A stretch of 64,000 nt of DNA from Mesorhizobium loti (GTDB lineage Bacteria > Pseudomonadota > Alphaproteobacteria > Rhizobiales > Rhizobiaceae). Both the position numbers and the translations under genes were made by a program. Of this stretch, positions 27,488 through 37,200 are shown one piece after another; within the stretch, counting starts at the first letter, position 1; every line of letters starts with the position of its first letter. The stretch covers positions 1-64,000 of the forward strand of contig NZ_LPWA01000002.1 of assembly GCF_001510895.1 (NCBI RefSeq), read 5' to 3'. Below the pieces are notes generated by a model that made no database searches, was not told the origin of the DNA, and saw only the letters and a program-made list of their open reading frames with translations.

Positions 27488-28276
27488 ATGAATATCGAGC
27501 CCGGACGGCTGACGAAGAAGGAACGACATGAGCTGATCCTGTCGGAGGTTCGGCGCTCGGCATCGATCCGCATCTCCAAGCTCGCCCGCCGCATCGGCGT
27601 CGCCGGCGAGACCATCCGCCGCGATCTCATCGAGCTTGGCGAGGCGGGACTGATCAACCGCACCTATGGCGGCGCGACCATCTCGCTGATGACGTCCGAG
27701 CCGGTGATCGCCGAGCGCGGCCTCACCATGGTCGAGGAGCGCGCCCGCATAGGGCGTGGCGCCGCCGGCCTGATCGAGAATGGGCGGATCGTGATGATCG
27801 ACGGCGGATCGACGACCTATGAGGTTGCGCGCAGCTTTTCCCAGCTAAGGCGAGATCTGACGATCATCACCAATTCGGTCGGCATCGCATCCGTCGCCGG
27901 CGCCAATCCGAGTTTTCGAGTCATCCTTTGCCCCGGCACTTATGACCACCGGGAAGCCAGCGTGCTCGGCGAGGATACAGTCGAATTCGTGCGCCGCTAC
28001 AATGCCGATGTCGCCATCATCGGCGCATCGGCCGTGAATGCCGAAGGGCCGAGCGACATGGTTTCGGGCGCGGCGGCGGTGAAGCGGGCGATGATGGCGC
28101 GGGCGCTGTCGACGATGCTGGTCGTCACCAACGACAAGTTCGGCCGCAACAGCCTGGAACGCGTCTGCGCGCTGAGCGAGATTTCCGATGTCGTCACCGA
28201 CAGTGAGCCGCAGGCGGAACTTTGCGCCGCGATCGAAGGTGCCGGCGTAGACCTCCACGTTTTCGCCGGCACCTGA
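27488..28276 (+). CDS. DeoR-family transcriptional regulator
   Basis: This 262-residue protein has an N-terminal DeoR helix-turn-helix (RHELILSEVRRSASIRISKLA, in pieces, then GVAGETIRRDLIELGEAGLINRTYGGA) and a DeoR-C sensor domain with MIDGGSTTYEVAR, TIITNSVGIA, GASAVNAEGPSDM and VVTNDKFG, which bind sugar phosphates or similar. GGAAGGAAGAG precedes ATG 27488. It lies just after the PuuB-like gene and faces the end of the next operon. It may control the amine genes, although DeoR proteins more often serve sugars. Confidence 0.9.
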   Translation: MNIEPGRLTKKERHELILSEVRRSASIRISKLARRIGVAGETIRRDLIELGEAGLINRTYGGATISLMTSEPVIAERGLTMVEERARIGRGAAGLIENGRIVMIDGGSTTYEVARSFSQLRRDLTIITNSVGIASVAGANPSFRVILCPGTYDHREASVLGEDTVEFVRRYNADVAIIGASAVNAEGPSDMVSGAAAVKRAMMARALSTMLVVTNDKFGRNSLERVCALSEISDVVTDSEPQAELCAAIEGAGVDLHVFAGT

Positions 28277-28301
28277 ACAACACAGCAGCGCGGCAACAGC
28301 G

Positions 28302-29381
28302 TCAGGCAGGAAACAGGAATGCCGAAGCAGGATCGAAGAAGATTTGCCGGCTCGAAGCGGCATTTGCGCCGTTCGACTCCGCCGCGTCCGAGGTCGGCCT
28401 GACATCGATCTCGTCGCCCGAGGCGGTGCGGGCCACAACGCGCCGGCGGTCGCCGAAGAAGGCGGCGTCGACGATCTCTACGGCGAGCGCTGCATTTCCC
28501 GGAGCGGCGGTGAGGCGGAACGCTTCCGGACGCACCATCAGCCTGGCCTTCTGGCCGCGATCCAGCGCCTGCGTGGTCCTCACGCCTGCGACGACCGAGC
28601 CGTCTGCAAGCCGCACCGTGGCTGCGCCGCTCTCAGTCTCCAGATGCTCAGCCGGCAGGAAATTGGAATTGCCGATGAAGCCGGCGACGAACTCGCTCGC
28701 GGGCCTCAGATAGAGATCCTCACCGGTGCCGATCTGCTCGATGCGTCCTTCCTTGAACAAAGCGATGCGGTCGGAAAGGTGAAGCGCCTCCTCCTGGTCG
28801 TGCGTGACATAGAGGATGGTCACGCCGGTCTCGCGGTGGATGCGGCGGATCTCCGCCTGGATTTCCTGGCGCAGCTTCTTGTCGAGCGCCGAGAGCGGCT
28901 CGTCCATCAACAGGATCGGCGGATCGTAGGCCAGCGCGCGGGCGAGCGCGACGCGCTGCTGCTGGCCGCCCGAAAGCGCGCCCGGATAGCGGTCGGCGAA
29001 TTTTTCCAGACGCACCAGCGCCAGCATGTCGGCGACCTTGCGTTTCACTTCGCTATCCGATCGCCCGCGCACGCGCAGCGGAAAAGCGACGTTCTCGGCG
29101 ACGCTCAGATGCGGGAACAGCGTGTAGCGCTGGAAGACCATGCCGATGTTGCGCTTGTGCGACGGCACCGAAAGCAGCGACTTGTCTTCCAAAAGCACGT
29201 CGCCCGAGGTCGGGTCCTGAAAGCCAGCGATCGCATAGAGCGTCGTCGACTTGCCGGATCCGGACGGTCCGAGGAAGGTGAGGAACTCGCCCTTGGGCAC
29301 ATCGATGGTGACATCATGGACGGCGATGAAGGCGCCGAACGCCTTTCTCACCGCGCGAATGGAGAGGAATGGCCGGTTCAT
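28302..29381 (-). CDS. Polyamine-type ABC transporter ATPase (PotA-like), second system
   Basis: This 359-residue ATPase has Walker A GPSGSGKST, Q-loop VFQRYTLFPHL, signature ALSGGQQQRVALARAL, Walker B ILLMDEPLSALD, His-loop VTHDQEEALHLSD and a C-terminal TOBE domain. Its start overlaps the permease stop by four bases. It is the last gene of the leftward operon that begins at 37063, and it ends 25 bp from the DeoR gene stop. Confidence 0.93.
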   Translation of the reverse strand: MNRPFLSIRAVRKAFGAFIAVHDVTIDVPKGEFLTFLGPSGSGKSTTLYAIAGFQDPTSGDVLLEDKSLLSVPSHKRNIGMVFQRYTLFPHLSVAENVAFPLRVRGRSDSEVKRKVADMLALVRLEKFADRYPGALSGGQQQRVALARALAYDPPILLMDEPLSALDKKLRQEIQAEIRRIHRETGVTILYVTHDQEEALHLSDRIALFKEGRIEQIGTGEDLYLRPASEFVAGFIGNSNFLPAEHLETESGAATVRLADGSVVAGVRTTQALDRGQKARLMVRPEAFRLTAAPGNAALAVEIVDAAFFGDRRRVVARTASGDEIDVRPTSDAAESNGANAASSRQIFFDPASAFLFPA

Positions 29382-30178
29382 CTGGAGAGTTTTCTACGAA
29401 GGAGTGCGGTCACGATCATCAGGCACAAAGTGAGGCCGACGAGGAGGCTGGAGGCGGCGGCGACGACCGGGCTCAAATCGGCGCGCAGGCTGCCCCAGAT
29501 CTTTACGGGCAGGGTCTGCAAGGTCGGGCTCGCCATGAAGATCGCCACCACCACCTCGTCCCAGGAGGCGAGGAAGGAAAAGATCGCCGCCGAAAAGATG
29601 CCGATGCGGATCGAGGGCAGGGTGATCCTGAGCCTTGCCTGCAGTGGACTGGCGCCGCAGACGATCGCCGCGTCCTCGATGGATTTGTCGAAACCCTCGA
29701 GCGCGGTGGCGATCGGAATGATGGCGAAGGGCAGCGCCAGGATGGTGTGGGCGATGACGAAGCCGGTCGTGGTGCCGGCCAGCCCGATACGCAGGAAGAA
29801 GGCATAGATGGCGATGGCGAAGACGACCACCGGCAGCACCATCGGCGTCAGCAGCAGCCCGCGCAGGAATTGGCGCCCGCGAAACTCGCCCCTGACCAGG
29901 CTGAAGGAGGCGAGCAAGCCGATCAGCACGGCAAGGACGGCGGCCATGGCGGCAATCTTGGCGCTGGTCAGCGCGGCGTCGATCCAGGCCGGATCGGCCA
30001 GCAATTCCTGATACCATTTCAGCGTCCAGCCGGGCGGCGGAAAGGCCAGCCAGCGCGACGAGCCGAACGACAAAAGGATGATGAAGACCACAGGCAGCAG
30101 GAGGAAGGCGGCGACAAGCGCGGTGAACCCGGCAAGTGCCGCGCGCAACCATCCCAGCCGGTCGTAGTCGAGCAGCAT
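29378..30178 (-). CDS. Polyamine-type ABC permease, PotC-like, second system
   Basis: This 266-residue membrane protein has six hydrophobic segments. The EAA loop reads IEDAAIVCGASPLQARLRITLPSIRIG and is followed by FSFLASWDEVVVAIF. It is placed between the other permease and the ATPase gene with almost no spacing. It forms half of the membrane channel. Confidence 0.92.
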   Translation of the reverse strand: MLLDYDRLGWLRAALAGFTALVAAFLLLPVVFIILLSFGSSRWLAFPPPGWTLKWYQELLADPAWIDAALTSAKIAAMAAVLAVLIGLLASFSLVRGEFRGRQFLRGLLLTPMVLPVVVFAIAIYAFFLRIGLAGTTTGFVIAHTILALPFAIIPIATALEGFDKSIEDAAIVCGASPLQARLRITLPSIRIGIFSAAIFSFLASWDEVVVAIFMASPTLQTLPVKIWGSLRADLSPVVAAASSLLVGLTLCLMIVTALLRRKLSR

Positions 30179-30179
30179 G

Positions 30180-31040
30180 TCAGAGCCCTCCGGAGAGGCG
30201 CTTGGCGCCGACCATGCGCAGTTGGATCGCGTAGAGGACCATGGTGACGACGAGCAGCACGAAGGCGGCAGCGCTTCCCAGCCCCCAGTTGAGCAGCGAC
30301 TGCACCGTCTGGGCGATCATCTCGGCGAGCATCATGTTCGACGTGCCGCCGAGCAGCGCTGGCGTGACGAAGTAACCAAGCGACATGACGAAGACCATCA
30401 GCCCGCCGGCGGCGATGCCGGGCAGCGACAGCGGCAGAAGGATGCGGCGGAACGCTTGCAACGGGCTTGCGCCGCAAAGGGCGGCGGCGCGCAGCGTCAT
30501 CGGGTCGATGCCGCGCAGCGTGCCGACCAGCGGCAGGATCATGAAAGGCAGCATGATGTAGACCATGCCGATGGTGACGCCGGTGAGATTGTTGATGAGC
30601 GGCAGCGGCTCATGGATGATGCCGAGCCCCATCAGCGCCCGGTTGATCACGCCGGTGCGTTGCAGCAGCACCATCCAGGCGTAGGTTCGGGTGAGAAGGT
30701 TGGTCCACATCGACAGGATGATGATGCCGAAGACGATCGAGCCGAGCGCCGGCGGCATGATGGCCAGCATCCAGGCGACGGGAAACGCAACGACGATGGT
30801 CACGACGGTGACGACAGAGGCGACCAGGAAAGTGTTGAGAAACACCCGCACATAGGTGTCGCTGCCGAAAAGCGCGGCGTAATTCTGCAGGCCGGGCTCG
30901 GGATCTGTGATGCTGCGCAGCAGCAAGGCGACCACCGGCACGATGAAGAACAGGCCGACCAGTGTGAGCGCCGGCAGAGCGCCACCGCTGCCGGCCGGCA
31001 GGCCGGCAAAGGACTGGCGTCTGAAAGCAGTTGCCGTCAT
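30180..31040 (-). CDS. Polyamine-type ABC permease, PotB-like, second system
   Basis: This 286-residue membrane protein has six hydrophobic segments, with the EAA loop RAAALCGASPLQAFRRILLPLSLPG and the FVMSLGYFVTPALLGG segment common in PotB-like proteins. It follows the binding-protein gene after a gap that holds a strong hairpin (31056-31081). It pairs with the PotC-like permease. Confidence 0.92.
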   Translation of the reverse strand: MTATAFRRQSFAGLPAGSGGALPALTLVGLFFIVPVVALLLRSITDPEPGLQNYAALFGSDTYVRVFLNTFLVASVVTVVTIVVAFPVAWMLAIMPPALGSIVFGIIILSMWTNLLTRTYAWMVLLQRTGVINRALMGLGIIHEPLPLINNLTGVTIGMVYIMLPFMILPLVGTLRGIDPMTLRAAALCGASPLQAFRRILLPLSLPGIAAGGLMVFVMSLGYFVTPALLGGTSNMMLAEMIAQTVQSLLNWGLGSAAAFVLLVVTMVLYAIQLRMVGAKRLSGGL

Positions 31041-31055
31041 GGGACGTCCCTTTCA

Positions 31056-31081
31056 AACGGGGCGCGTTGTCGCGCCCCGTT
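31056..31081 (-). promoter_or_regulatory. Hairpin between binding-protein and permease genes
   Basis: AACGGGGCGCG and CGCGCCCCGTT form a perfect 11 bp stem with a TTGT loop in the 55 bp gap. Leftward transcripts would carry it just after the binding-protein stop codon. It probably stabilises the upstream message or lowers read-through into the permeases. Confidence 0.65.
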
Positions 31082-31095
31082 CCTGTCGTGGAGGG

Positions 31096-32100
31096 CTATT
31101 TGGTCTGCCAGGCGTACCAGCGCGTGGCGATCTCGTCGCGATGCTCGGCCCAGTAGTTCATGTCGAGGTTGATCTGACCGTCGACATGGGCATCAGGCAG
31201 ACCCTTGACCACGTCGGCGGGCATCTCGGCCTTGGCCTTGGTGTTGATCGGCGCATAGCCGCTCGCCTCGGCGAATTTGGCCTGGCCAGTCGGGCTGGTG
31301 GCGGCGGCGAGGAACTTCATCGCGCTGTCCTTGTTCTTGGCGCCTTTCGGCACGACGAGAACGTCGGCGGCGGTGAGGTTCTGGTTCCACGAGACGCCGA
31401 CATCGGCGCCGTCCTTCTCCAGCGCGAAGACGCGGCCGTTCCAGAGCTGGCCGAAGGCGGCCTCACCCGAAGCGATCAGCTGCTGCGACTCCGCGCCGCC
31501 GCCCCACCAGACGATGTCCGACTTGATCGTGTCGAGCTTCTTGAAGGCGCGGTCGAGGTCGAGTGGATAGAGCTTGTCCGCCGGCACGCCGTCGGCCAGC
31601 AGCGCGATCTCGATCACGCCCGGCGCCGACCATTTGTAGAAGGTCCGTTTGCCGGGAAACTTCTTGGTGTCGAACATGTCGGCCCAGCTTGCCGGTTCGC
31701 CCGAGACGGCGCCCTTGTTCCAGGCCAGCACGAAGGAATAATAGAAGCTGCCGACGGCGTTCTCGTTGCTGAAACGCGGGTCGAGATCGGCCTTCGGAAC
31801 GACGGCGAAATCGATCGGCTCGAGCAGCCCGTCCTTGGCCGCCTTGATGGCGAAATCCATCTCGACGTCGACCACGTCCCAGGTGACGTTCTTGGCGTCG
31901 ACCATGGCCTTCAGCTTGCCGTAGTCGGTCGGGCCGTCCTGCAGCACCTTGATGCCGGAGCTGGCCGCGAACGGCTCCGCCCAGGACTTGGTCTGCGCCT
32001 CCTGCGTGGTGCCGCCCCAGCTGGTGAACACCATTTCATCGGCCTTGGCGGCGGTCGCCGAAAGCAGTCCGGCCAGGACGCCGGCTAGGATCAGTTTCAT
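31096..32100 (-). CDS. Polyamine-type periplasmic binding protein, second system
   Basis: This 334-residue protein has a short Sec signal (residues 1-20, LAGLLSATAAKA). The mature part reads MVFTSWGGTTQEAQTKSWAE, VDVEMDFAIKAAKDGLLEPID, SYVLAWNK-like SFVLAWNKGAV, WWGGGAESQQLIASGEAAFG and GYAPINTKAKAEMP, as in the PotD/FbpA type-2 fold. It is encoded right after the aldehyde dehydrogenase in the same operon, so its ligand is probably the substrate of the oxygenase pathway. Confidence 0.9.
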   Translation of the reverse strand: MKLILAGVLAGLLSATAAKADEMVFTSWGGTTQEAQTKSWAEPFAASSGIKVLQDGPTDYGKLKAMVDAKNVTWDVVDVEMDFAIKAAKDGLLEPIDFAVVPKADLDPRFSNENAVGSFYYSFVLAWNKGAVSGEPASWADMFDTKKFPGKRTFYKWSAPGVIEIALLADGVPADKLYPLDLDRAFKKLDTIKSDIVWWGGGAESQQLIASGEAAFGQLWNGRVFALEKDGADVGVSWNQNLTAADVLVVPKGAKNKDSAMKFLAAATSPTGQAKFAEASGYAPINTKAKAEMPADVVKGLPDAHVDGQINLDMNYWAEHRDEIATRWYAWQTK

Positions 32101-32166
32101 GTCATTCTCCTCTGATTTCTCTGTTCCGTTTCTTGTTCTTGTCAGTGCACCCTCGTCATGCCGTTC

Positions 32167-33638
32167 TCAGCGCATGACGAAGGGATCGGGGATCGGCTCG
32201 TCCGAGGTCTTGATCCAGACGGATTTCGAGCGCGTGTAATCGCGGATGGCGTCGAGCCCGCCTTCGCGGCCGAGGCCCGACAGGCCGTAGCCGCCAAAGG
32301 GGACGAGCGGCGAGACGGCGCGGTAGGTGTTGACCCAGACAACGCCGGCATGGATGTCGCGCGCCATGCGGTGCGCCTTGCCGAGATTTGAGGTGAAGAC
32401 GCCGGAGGCGAGGCCGAAGGGCGTGTCGTTGGCGAGTGCCAGCGCTTCGGCCTCGGTGTCGAAGGCGAGCACGCTGAGCACCGGCCCGAACAGTTCCTCG
32501 CGCACGCAGGGCAGGTTGCTGTTGCCCGCATCGACGATGGTCGGCGCGTAGTAGAAGCCCGCGCCGATATCGGGACGCTTGCCGCCGGTTATCAGTTTGC
32601 CGCCGGCAGCGAGGCTTTCGGCGACAATCGTCTCGATCCGATCGCGCTGGCGCTGCGTGGCTAAAGGCCCCATCTCGGTGGCCGGATCCTGAGGATCGCC
32701 GATGCGGATCGCTTCGGCCTTGCGCTTCAGCCGGCCGAGGAATTCATCCCTCACCGAACACTCGATGAGCAACCGCGAGCCGGCGACGCAGCTCTGGCCT
32801 GTCGCGGCGAAGATGCCGGCGACGACCGCATTGGCCGCGCTGTCGAGGTCGGCGTCGGCGAAGACCACGACCGGGCTCTTGCCGCCGAGCTCCAGCGTCG
32901 TATAGGCGAGGTTCTCCGCCGTGTTCCTGACGATGGCGCGCGCCGTGGACGGGCCGCCGGTGAAGGCGACGCGCGAGACCAGCGGATGGCTGGTCAGGCG
33001 CCGACCGCAATCCTGGCCGAAGCCGGTGAGGATGTTGACGGTGCCGGCTGGAAAGCCGGCTTCGCTAGCCAACTCGGCGAAGGCGAGCAGCGGCGCCGGG
33101 CCGTCCTCGGAGGCCTTGAGCACGACCGTGCAGCCCGCGGCCAGCGCCGGACCGAGCTTGACCGCCGAGAGGAAGAGCTGCGAGTTCCACGGCACGACGG
33201 CAGCAACGACGCCGATCGGCTCGCGGCGGATGGTGACATCGAGATCCGCCTTGTCGATCGGCACATGCGCGCCTCGTGCTTGTCGGCGAGTCCGCCATAG
33301 TAGCGGTAGTAGTCGCCGACATAGGCGATCTGGGCGCGGGTCTCGCGGATGATCTTGCCGGTGTCGCGCGTCTCGAGTTCGGCCAGGCGTCCGGCATTGG
33401 CGGCAACGAGGTCGCCGAGTTTCACCAGCAGCTTGCCGCGGGCCGTCGCCGTCATCGACGCCCAAGGTCCGGAGCGCAGCGCACGATGCGCCGCCTCGAC
33501 GGCGCGGTCGACATCGGCTTCGCTCGCTGCCGGCATCTTCGCCCAGGACGCGCCGGTCGACGGATCGATGCTATCGAAGGTGACGGACGGCTCGTCGAAG
33601 CGGCCGTCGATGAAGTTCCTGAAAAGAGCGTCGGTCAT
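32167..33638 (-). CDS. NAD(P)-dependent aldehyde dehydrogenase (one-base frameshift)
   Basis: About 490 residues are present once the frame is restored. The N-terminal part (MTDALFRNFIDGRF ... YYRYYGGLADKHE) is in one frame. From about 33272 the rest (HVPIDKADLDVTIRREPIGVVAAVVPWN) is in the next, which one lost base in GAGGGCGCG explains. The catalytic Glu lies in LELGGKSPVVVFADAD and the catalytic Cys in TGQSCVAGSRLL. FGPVLSVLAFDTEAEALALAN and PFGGYGLSGLGREGGLDAI close the family pattern. It would oxidise an aldehyde released by the hydrolase/oxygenase steps. Confidence 0.88.
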
Positions 33639-33650
33639 GGAAGCTCGCGA

Positions 33651-34688
33651 TCAGAGGAAGGCCGGCATCACCCGGTCGATGAACAGTTGCAGCGATTTCT
33701 TCTTGCGCTCGTACGAAAGGCCGCTGTCGATCCAGATCGAGTACTGGTCGTAGCCGAGCGCCTCATGGGCCTTCAGGCGCGCGATCACCTCGTCGGCTTC
33801 GCCGATGACCAGGTTCTGGCGCATCTTGTCAGGCGCATATTGCGGCATGGCAGCGATCTCTGCGGCGGTCAGCGGCTCCAAAATGCCTTGGCGCACCGGC
33901 TTCTTGTTCTGGAACCAGGCGCCGAACTGGCAGTAGAAGCTCGACAGATCCTGGCAGAGGCGGTTCGCATCGGCCGCGTCCTCGGCGACGAATGTGTGCA
34001 TCAACAGCATGATCTCCGGCCGCGCGATCTCCGGATGCGCGGCGCAGGCGGCGTTGAAGCGCTGCATCAGGTTTGCGACCTCGTCATCGCCGGACGCCAG
34101 CGGCGTCACCTGCACCTTGCATTGGTTGGCGACGGCAAAGTCGTGCGAGTTCGGATCGCGTGCCGCCACCCAGATCGGCGGGTACGGCTTCTGCAGCGGC
34201 TTCGGCGAGGAGGTGGTGGAAGGGAACTGCCAGAACTCGCCCGAGAATTCGAAGTCGCCGTCCCACAGGCCGCGGATTGCCGGGATGATCTCGCGCATGC
34301 GCTGGCCGGCGCTCCAGGCGTCGAGCCCCGGGAAGACGCGCTGGTATTCGTAGCTGTAGGCGCCGCGCGCGATGCCGATGTCGAGCCGGCCGCCGGTGAT
34401 GACGTCGGCCATCGCCGCTTCGCCCGCAAGCTTGATCGGGTGCCAGAAGGGCGCGATCACGGTTCCGGTGCCGAGACGGATGCGGCTGGTCTTGGCCGCC
34501 AGATAGGCGATGTTGATGAAGGGATTGGGCGAGATGGTGAACTCCATCCCGTGATGCTCGCCGATCCAGGCGGTTTCGAAGCCAGCCTGTTCCGCCAAAA
34601 GGACCAGCTCTCCCAACTCGCCCAGCAGCTCTGAATGCGGCTTGGCGAGGTCCGTGCGTTCCATGTGCACAAAAAGCGAGAACTTCAT
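33651..34688 (-). CDS. Luciferase-like (LLM) flavin-dependent monooxygenase
   Basis: This 345-residue TIM-barrel protein of the bacterial-luciferase family starts MKFSLFVHMERTD. It has WIGEHHGMEF (about 43-52), ISPNPFINIAYLAAKTSRIRLGTG, ADVITGGRLDIGIARGAY and PPIWVAARDP, the usual FMNH2-binding strands. Such enzymes use reduced flavin from a partner reductase, whose gene overlaps this one by four bases. The pairing resembles RutA/RutF or other ring-opening and C-N-bond monooxygenases. The substrate is unknown. Confidence 0.92.
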   Translation of the reverse strand: MKFSLFVHMERTDLAKPHSELLGELGELVLLAEQAGFETAWIGEHHGMEFTISPNPFINIAYLAAKTSRIRLGTGTVIAPFWHPIKLAGEAAMADVITGGRLDIGIARGAYSYEYQRVFPGLDAWSAGQRMREIIPAIRGLWDGDFEFSGEFWQFPSTTSSPKPLQKPYPPIWVAARDPNSHDFAVANQCKVQVTPLASGDDEVANLMQRFNAACAAHPEIARPEIMLLMHTFVAEDAADANRLCQDLSSFYCQFGAWFQNKKPVRQGILEPLTAAEIAAMPQYAPDKMRQNLVIGEADEVIARLKAHEALGYDQYSIWIDSGLSYERKKKSLQLFIDRVMPAFL

Positions 34689-35649
34689 CCCTGGTCACCT
34701 GTAATGAGCGAAGCGGCAGCGGCCCTGGCGAGTGGCCGCACCTCGCCTTCGACTTCGTTGCCGACATAGACGCCGAATGCGTCCTCGGTGCATTCGCGCA
34801 CATAGCGAGCAAGCATCGAACGGATGGCCGGGTCGGCGATCTTCAAGCCGTCGATCGTGTCGATGTCGATCAGCCGGATGCCGCGATCGCTCGACGCCGG
34901 CACATCGAAGGTGCCGCGATAATAGACATGCGTGCGCGCGGCGTCGCCGGCATCGTCCCAGACCGCGTAGAGGAAGCCCAGCTGGGCTTCGATCGCTTTC
35001 GCGGCAAGCAACCCCTTGAGGCTTTTGCCATCGCTTGCCGAGCCCAGTCCCCGGCCGCGCGGCAGCTCAAACGAACCGTCCGACGCTTCGAGGAACAGGA
35101 TGCGGCCGCCATTTTCGAGGATGGCGCCGACATCGGTGCCGGGCTGGGCGGCGGCGAGCGCCTCCTGGCTGAGGCCGGGCGTATGTAGGCGCCGCGACAA
35201 TAGCCGAGAGGCTGCGCGGAATTGTGCTGGAAATCGCGGACGCGGCCGATCAGGATCGAATGGTCGCCCGCCTCGACCAGCCGCTCCATGTCGCAGTCGA
35301 AGCAGGCGACCGAGCCGTCCAGAACGGGGCTGCCGGTTCGTCCCGGCTGCCAGTCAACCGACGCGAACTTGTCCGGTGCCTTGGAGGCGAAGATGCCTGA
35401 GGCTGCCTTCTGGCTCTCGTTGAGTATGTTGATGGCGAAGCTCTTCGATGTCGCGAACACCGGGTGCCCCAGCGCCTTGTGGGCGATGCAGACAAGCACC
35501 AGCGGCGGGTCGAGCGACACCGAGGTGAAGGAGTTGGCGGTGAAGCCGCGCGGCTCGCCTTCCGGCCCGATCGTGGTGACGATGGTGACGCCGGTCAAGA
35601 AAGACCCCAGCGCGCGGCGGAACTCGCCGCTGTCGAAGCCAGTGTCTAT
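34685..35649 (-). CDS. Flavin reductase with extra C-terminal domain (one-base frameshift)
   Basis: The N-terminal 150 residues are a Flavin_Reduct domain: RRALGSFLTGVTIVTTIGPEG, GFTANSFTSVSLDPPLVLVCI and FDCDMERLVEAGDHSILIGRV. It would supply FMNH2 to the neighbouring monooxygenase. Near 35185 the frame changes and continues as TPGLSQEALAAAQPGTDVGA. About 165 further residues look Nudix-like (GGRILFLEASDGSFELPRG) but lack a full Nudix box. The reading frame is open without a stop from the hydrolase gene upstream. The codon at 35647-35649 is ATA behind a GGAG, so either a fusion protein or an unusual or mis-read start is implied. Confidence 0.8.
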
Positions 35650-36483
35650 CGCTCCGTTGCTGTGCTCAGCCGCTTCATTCTCCAAGAGGAAATCGACGAT
35701 GTGGCGCGTGGTGAGATCGGGCGCCGCCACGGCCATCATATGCCTTTCGCCGCCAAGCACGGTACAGCGGCCGTGCGGCGCGAGCCTGGCCATGGCAGCC
35801 GACATTGCCGGCGAGGAATTCTTGTCCTCCGAGCCGGTGATGAACAGCGCGGGCACGGCCAACGTCTGCAGGCGGTCGGCATGGTCGCGGTCGGCACGGG
35901 CGAACAGGCGATAAGTGCGGGCATAGCCTTCGGGATCGACCTCGCTCAACGCCGCCGCAGTCTTTTCGGCCGCCGCCATGAGCCCGGCCGGAACCGGATC
36001 GCCGAACCAGCGCGCGATGGTCTGCGCGGCCCCTGTCGCGTCGCCGCGGCCGGTGAGGGCGGCGGCGCGCTCGCGGACTGCCTCGGCCAGCTCGGGCGGT
36101 CGCCGGAACACGGCGTTGAGCGACACGATGCGGCGGACGCGCTCCGGCGCGAGCAGGGCGAGTTCCTGGGCGACCAAAGCGCCCATCGAGTGACCGACGA
36201 CAGACACCTTGTCGAGGCCGAGATGGTCGAGCAGGCGGATGGCCTGCCTGGCATAGTCGGCGAGTTCCGGCTGCTGCGGCGGCAGCGGCGAGCGGCCGTG
36301 GCCGAGCATGTCGATGGCGATGACGTCCCAGCGATCCGCCAGTCGCTCGATCTGCGGCCGCCAGATCGCGGCGTTCATGCCGACGCCGTGAATGAACAGC
36401 ACCGGCGCGCCTGACCCGGCACGGATGAAGCTGGTGCCGTCGGGCGCGGCGGCCCGGGTCCATTCAAGCGCGACGTCAGCCAT
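35650..36483 (-). CDS. Alpha/beta hydrolase, in frame with the flavin reductase
   Basis: The roughly 278-residue hydrolase part starts at ATG 36483. It shows the oxyanion motif IHGVG (31-35), nucleophile elbow GHSMG with Ser99, acid Asp220 (TGSEDK) and His248 (GGERHMM). The size and motifs resemble RutD and other C-C or C-N hydrolases. No stop codon separates it from the flavin reductase that follows; the junction reads NEAAEHSNGAIDTG. A two-domain hydrolase-reductase is therefore encoded as the sequence stands. The start overlaps the PF06684 gene by eight bases. Confidence 0.85.
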
Positions 36484-37063
36484 GCAGGTCGCCCACTTCC
36501 TTGAGATCCTGGTAGCGGTCGCCGATGCGGTGGTGCGGGCGGCCGCCTATCGAGGCGCCAAGCGCCACCACCAGCTCGTCGGGAGCCGGCGCGTCGCCGA
36601 TCTGGAAATGCACGGTCAGATAATGCGAGCGGCGGCCTTCGTCGTTCTTGTCCATCAGCGGGATCATGATCGGCGTGTTTGGCCCGCCGCGCAGATTGGT
36701 GAAGGCAAGATAGGTCTTGGCGCCGACGGCGCGGCGATAGTGGTTGCCGAAATGCAGCGTGTGGATCAGCGCCGAGGCGTGCTCGATCTCGCCCGACGTG
36801 CCGCAGATGGCGGCCTTGCCGTAGCCTTCGATCGCCTCGCCCGAACCGGCGACGGCAATGATTTCTCGGGTCAGGATTTCTCCGAGCACCGGTGCGCAGG
36901 CGCGGATCTCAGGTGAGAGATCCTCGGTGAAGCCGCGTCCCGCCCAGGGGTTCGTCAGCACGGCGGCGACGCCGATCAGGCGCAGCGGCCTGGGCGCTGC
37001 TTTGCCGCCTTCGATCAGCGTGTTCTCGGTGTAGGTGACGATCTTGCGAATGGCCGGCTGCAT
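36476..37063 (-). CDS. PF06684 (AA_synth, DUF1185) family protein
   Basis: This 195-residue protein starts MQPAIRKIVTYTENTLIEGG. GVAAVLTNPWAGRGFTEDLSP, GYGKAAICGTSGEIEHASALIH, FTNLRGGPNTPIMIPL and HHRIGDRYQDLKEVGDLHG match the family known as amino acid synthesis proteins. Structures of this family show a variant chorismate-mutase-like trimer, a fold relation also seen for RutC/RidA proteins. No firm activity is known. It is first in the operon, right after the GntR operator. ATG 37063 is chosen over the more distal 37102 because AGAGGT precedes it. Confidence 0.87.
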   Translation of the reverse strand: MQPAIRKIVTYTENTLIEGGKAAPRPLRLIGVAAVLTNPWAGRGFTEDLSPEIRACAPVLGEILTREIIAVAGSGEAIEGYGKAAICGTSGEIEHASALIHTLHFGNHYRRAVGAKTYLAFTNLRGGPNTPIMIPLMDKNDEGRRSHYLTVHFQIGDAPAPDELVVALGASIGGRPHHRIGDRYQDLKEVGDLHG

Positions 37064-37116
37064 GGAAACCTCTGTCGAGCGGCGCTCGCGAAAAAGCGCC
37101 ATTTCCTACGTCGTCT

Positions 37117-37130
37117 TATGGTATACCATA
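37117..37130. promoter_or_regulatory. GntR operator palindrome in the divergent promoter
   Basis: TATGGTATACCATA is a perfect 14 bp palindrome midway between the PF06684 gene (leftward) and the GntR gene (rightward). TGGTATACCA is a familiar core for FadR-type GntR proteins. One dimer here could control both directions. Confidence 0.75.
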
Positions 37131-37200
37131 CTATGGAGCACCAAATACCTTGTCAACTGGCCATGGAATCTGTTTTCGTGGTGGCGCAGGGAGCAAGCAC

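Noticed and set aside
28344..34634. Long plus-strand frames over the oxygenase operon (for example 28344-29807 and 33276-34634)
   Set aside because: They are antisense to ATPase and LLM oxygenase genes and show only shadow composition.
28302..37063. Calling the oxygenase operon a true rut operon
   Set aside because: No RutB (isochorismatase-type), RutC, RutE (nitroreductase) or RutG gene is present, and an aldehyde dehydrogenase and ABC importer are added, so only a resemblance is claimed.
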